Shown one piece after another: positions 61,320 through 64,000 of a stretch of 64,000 bases of DNA; position 1 is the first letter of the stretch, and each line of letters opens with the position of its first letter. A program made the position numbers and the translations under genes. Source of the DNA: Streptomyces actuosus (GTDB lineage: Bacteria > Actinomycetota > Actinomycetes > Streptomycetales > Streptomycetaceae); the NCBI RefSeq assembly GCF_016921115.1, contig NZ_JAFFZS010000002.1, forward strand, positions 410,056 through 474,055, in the 5' to 3' direction. Below the pieces are notes generated by a model. The model was given only the letters and a program-made list of their open reading frames with translations. It did no database searches and was not told the DNA's origin.

Positions 61320-61700
61320 TCAGGCCGAGGCGGGCGGGGCGGTCAGCAGGCCGCCCATCGCGGCCAGCGCCGACGGCTCGATGCGGTAGTACACCCAGGT
61401 GCCGCGCCGCTCGGAGCTGAGCAGGCCGGCCTCCTTGAGCTTCTTCAGGTGGTGGGAGACGGTCGGCTGCGAGACCCCCACGTCGGAGATGTCGCACACG
61501 CAGGCCTCACCGCCCGCGTGCGAGGCGATCGACGAGAACAGCCGCAGCCGGACCGGGTCGCCCAGTGCCTTGAACATCCGCGCGGCCGTCTCGGCCTCGT
61601 CGGCGGTGAACGGGCGCTCGGTGAGCGGCGGGCAGCACGGTGTCCCGGCCCCGGGCCCGGACTCGATCAGCGGCAGCAGCGACGCCTCGGTGTTCGACAT
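61320..61700 (-). CDS. arsR: Second ArsR-family repressor (arsR2)
   Basis: A 126-aa winged-helix protein with the classic metalloid site as ACVCDISDVG (Cys67, Cys69) just before the recognition helix SQPTVSHHLKKLKEAGLLSS. An extra CC pair (22-23) lies near the N-terminus. Start at ATG 61700; sequence upstream in frame is Cys-containing but not family-like. It is divergent from the flavoprotein gene, with repeated operator-like sequences between them. Confidence 0.94.
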   Translation of the reverse strand: MSNTEASLLPLIESGPGAGTPCCPPLTERPFTADEAETAARMFKALGDPVRLRLFSSIASHAGGEACVCDISDVGVSQPTVSHHLKKLKEAGLLSSERRGTWVYYRIEPSALAAMGGLLTAPPASA

Positions 61701-61703
61701 GCA

Positions 61704-61833
61704 TCTATGTTGACACGCATCGAAGCAAAGGGTTCCTTCCTCGCCTCCGCTGATTAGATTTCTGTCTATGTTGACGCTTGTCGAATCAGGTGCCATGCTG
61801 ATCGCCACAAGACATCGATGAATGTCGAATCAA
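61704..61833. promoter_or_regulatory. Repeated operator-like sites between arsR2 and flavoprotein
   Basis: Near-identical direct repeats tctatgttgacacgcatcg (61704-) and tctatgttgacgcttgtcg (61765-), both followed by aa, are 61 bp apart. A third related copy, acatcgatgaatgtcgaat, ends just before the flavoprotein ribosome-binding site. The AT-rich cores with TTGAC/GTCGAA symmetry fit ArsR binding sites covering both divergent promoters. Confidence 0.6.
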
Positions 61834-61843
61834 AGGGGACATC

Positions 61844-63211
61844 GTGAGCGACACCACCGACCAGCTGCCCGTCGTCGTCATCGGTGCCGGCCCCATCGGC
61901 CTGGCCGCCGCCGCCCACCTGGTCGCGCGCGGCCTCGAACCGCTGGTCCTGGAGGCGGGGCCGTCCGCGGGGACGGCCGTCCGCGCGTGGGCGCACGTGC
62001 GGCTGTTCTCGACGTGGTCCGAGGTCGTCGACCCGGCCGCCGAGAAGCTCCTCGGCCCCACCGGCTGGATCCGCCCGGACGGCGCCGCCTACCCCACCGG
62101 AGGCGACTGGGCCGAGCGGTACCTCCAGCCGCTCGCCGACGTCCTCGGCGACCGGGTCCGCTACGGCGTCACCGTGACCGGGGTGGCGCGTGCGGGGCGG
62201 GACCGCGTCGTCGACGCCGACCGCGCCGGGACCCCGTTCACGGTGCACGCCGAGCCTGCCGGCGGCCCCGGGGAGCTGATCGCCGCCCGCGCCGTCGTGG
62301 ACGCCTCCGGCACCTGGTCCCTCCCCGCGCCGATGGGGGCCGACGGCCTGCCCGCCCTGGGGGAGAAGGCGGCGGCCGACCGCATCTCCTACCGGGTCCC
62401 CGACCTCGGGGACCCGGCGGTCCGCGCGCGGTACGCGGGCCGGCGCACCGCGGTCGTGGGCTCCGGAGCCTCCGCCTTCACCGCCCTGGCCGGCCTCGCC
62501 GAGCTCGCGGCCCAGGAGCCCGGCACGCACACGGCGTGGGTCCTGCGGCGCGGCATCGGGGCGCAGACCTTCGGCGGCGGCGACGCCGACCGGCTCCCCG
62601 CCCGCGGCGCCCTGGGCCGGCGCGCCGAGGCGGCCGTCGAGGCGGGCCGCGCCACGGCCGTGACCGGCTTCCGTGCACAGGCTGTGGAACGTGACGGCGA
62701 CCGGCTCGTTCTCGTCGCCGACGACGGCCGGCGCCTCGACCCGGTCGACGAGGTCCTCGTACTGACGGGCTTCCGCCCCGACCTGTCCTTCCTCTCCGAG
62801 GTCCGCCTCGGCCTCGACGAACGTCTGCAGGCCCCGAGTGCACTGGCGCCGCTGATCGACCCGAACGTCCACTCCTGCGGCACCGTCGCCCCGCACGGCG
62901 TCGTCGAGCTGTCCCACCCCGAGGAGAACCTGCACGTGGTCGGGATGAAGTCCTACGGCCGTGCCCCGACCTTCCTGGCGATGACCGGCCACGAGCAGGT
63001 CCGTTCCGTCGCCGCCGCGCTCGCCGGCGACCGCGAGGCCGCCGAGCGCGTCGAACTGGCCCTGCCCGAGACCGGGGTGTGCGGCGGCGCCGGTCTGTAC
63101 GACGACCCTGACGCCGCCTCGGGCGACACGGGCCCGGGCTGCTGCGGCGCCCCGGACGTGCTCCGGATCGGCGTCGGCGCCCCGGCCTCCCCGTCCGGCG
63201 GCGGTTACTGA
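61844..63211 (+). CDS. ars-island flavoprotein monooxygenase (ArsO-like)
   Basis: A 455-aa FAD/NAD(P)-binding oxidoreductase. N-terminal FAD motif VVVIGAGPIGLAAAAHLVAR and central NAD(P) motif TAVVGSGASAFTALAGLAEL are followed by FRPDLSFLSEVRLGL and a Cys-rich tail (GVCGGAG ... GPGCCGAP), suggesting metalloid contact. Homologues occur next to arsR in streptomycetes and are proposed to be flavin monooxygenases or As-thiol oxidoreductases, with no proven reaction. AAAGGGGA precedes the GTG at 5 nt. It is controlled by the operators upstream. Confidence 0.88.
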   Translation: MSDTTDQLPVVVIGAGPIGLAAAAHLVARGLEPLVLEAGPSAGTAVRAWAHVRLFSTWSEVVDPAAEKLLGPTGWIRPDGAAYPTGGDWAERYLQPLADVLGDRVRYGVTVTGVARAGRDRVVDADRAGTPFTVHAEPAGGPGELIAARAVVDASGTWSLPAPMGADGLPALGEKAAADRISYRVPDLGDPAVRARYAGRRTAVVGSGASAFTALAGLAELAAQEPGTHTAWVLRRGIGAQTFGGGDADRLPARGALGRRAEAAVEAGRATAVTGFRAQAVERDGDRLVLVADDGRRLDPVDEVLVLTGFRPDLSFLSEVRLGLDERLQAPSALAPLIDPNVHSCGTVAPHGVVELSHPEENLHVVGMKSYGRAPTFLAMTGHEQVRSVAAALAGDREAAERVELALPETGVCGGAGLYDDPDAASGDTGPGCCGAPDVLRIGVGAPASPSGGGY

Positions 63212-63303
63212 CCGGCCGTCCGACACCGTCCGGCGGAAGGGCGGGTCCGGCCGGGCGGGCGGAGCGGCGGGCCGGCGGGTGCGCCGCCGGGCGGCACGGT
63301 GAT

Positions 63304-63472
63304 CTAGTGCCGCATCAGGCAACGTTCGCCCCGTCGCGACGCCCGGCACGCACGCTCGCTGCACCGGACGAAAGCCCGAGTACATCCCGTACGAGGGCTT
63401 CCGGCCGGCACACCGAGAGCACGCACCGGACGCCGCTCCTCGACGGGCGAACGTTGCCTGCCGCGGCACTAG
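63304..63472. mobile_element. 169-bp MITE-like element
   Basis: 27-bp terminal inverted repeats at 63304-63330 (CTAGTGCCGCATCAGGCAAC...) and 63446-63472 match at 25 positions. Inside, AAGCCC and GGGCTT near 63372-63403 form a smaller dyad. No coding capacity. The ends start with CTAG, which may be the duplicated target. Confidence 0.85.
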
Positions 63473-63537
63473 TAGTGCTTGGTCAGGTTGGTTGTGGCGG
63501 TGCGTGTCCTGTGGGCCCGGCGTGGCGTTGAGTCTGC

Positions 63538-64000
63538 GTGACTCCGGACGAGATTGCTGTGGTGCGTGGTGAGTTGGAGACCTTCGCGGCGGAGGTGTTC
63601 GAGCCGTTCGCGCGCAAGGACCAGCGCCGGTGGGGGCAGGTCTACCTGCGGGGACTGCTGACCGACGGGCAACGAAAGTCGGTCGAGCCGATGGCTGCCC
63701 GGCTCGGGGAGGACGGCAATCGTCAGGCACTGGCCAACTTCATCACCACCAGCCCCTGGGACCCGGCACACATCCGGGCCCAGCTCGCCTGGCGGATGGA
63801 GGAGGCCATCGGGCCGGACGCCCTGGTCGTCGACGACACCGGGTTCCTGAAGGACGGGACTGCCTCGGCATGTGTGTCGCGGCAGTACACCGGCACCGCG
63901 GGCAAGGTCACCAACTGCCAGGTCGGCGTCTCGCTCCACCTCGCGTCCGACCACGCCTCGGCAGCGGTCAACTGGCGGCTGTTCTTGCCCCAGACCTGGG
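63538..64000 (+). CDS. IS701-like transposase, N-terminal part, runs off the window
   Basis: An open frame from GTG 63538 continues past the right edge (154 codons visible): GELETFAAEVFEPFARKDQR, VYLRGLLTDGQRKSVEPMA, TTSPWDPAHIRAQLAWRM, LVVDDTGFLKDGTASA (first catalytic Asp of the DDE site), RQYTGTAGKVTNCQVGVSLH. This is the N-terminal half of IS701/IS4-superfamily transposases common in streptomycetes. The left end of the IS is probably just after the MITE, near 63473. The other end lies outside the window. Confidence 0.88.
   Translation, partial: MTPDEIAVVRGELETFAAEVFEPFARKDQRRWGQVYLRGLLTDGQRKSVEPMAARLGEDGNRQALANFITTSPWDPAHIRAQLAWRMEEAIGPDALVVDDTGFLKDGTASACVSRQYTGTAGKVTNCQVGVSLHLASDHASAAVNWRLFLPQTW

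Overview
The window is very GC-rich, with GTG and TTG starts, third-position G/C throughout, a whiE-type spore-pigment cluster, HTH-TPR and Asp23 families and IS701-like and MITE remnants. It reads as chromosomal DNA of a Streptomyces or close relative. No rRNA, tRNA or CRISPR array was recognised.

Layout. 1-8.5 kb: metG, a von Willebrand A protein, a FUSC transporter-like protein, an EEP-family enzyme and a membrane protein. 8.6-9.1 kb: a doubtful small secreted ORF and a 71-bp tandem repeat array with hairpins. 9.1-16.8 kb: a small membrane protein, a SpoIIE-type phosphatase, then a four-gene conflict/signalling cassette: a degenerate caspase-fold protein, an EACC1-like protein, a membrane-spanning caspase-SBP-VWA fusion, and an orphan solute-binding lipoprotein. 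17-27 kb: an HTH-TPR regulator divergent from a 52-aa exported peptide, a lipoprotein, a nucleoside hydrolase, a DUF6445-like oxygenase, PhoD, a LuxR-HTH protein, a beta-helix protein and a methyltransferase. 27.5-36.5 kb: the spore-pigment type II PKS (whiE ORFI-VIII equivalents), with a sortase and a repetitive wall-protein candidate between ORFVIII and ORFI. 37-44.5 kb: TerB, two transcription regulators (ArsR, MarR), an LCP protein, a flavin reductase, an MFS pump and a DHFR-like protein.

44.6-59 kb holds what looks like a complete SigK-type regulon. It comprises a six-gene lipid-modification operon (FAD oxidoreductase, DUF1365, two CFA-like methyltransferases, DUF1295, hydrolase), a molybdopterin oxidoreductase plus fasciclin lipoprotein, and sigK-rskA. 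All three units carry the same promoter, CCAATCC-N16-CGGATY. This is the gene content of the M. tuberculosis SigK regulon (Rv0449c-Rv0444c plus mpt70/83), gathered within 15 kb. Two Asp23 envelope-stress loci lie between the units. One of them encodes an ECF sigma factor followed by a zinc-finger/Asp23 fusion.

59.4-63.2 kb is an arsenic island (arsC, two arsR, an aquaporin-type channel, a flavoprotein). The window ends in a 169-bp MITE abutting the start of an IS701-like transposase gene that runs off the edge.
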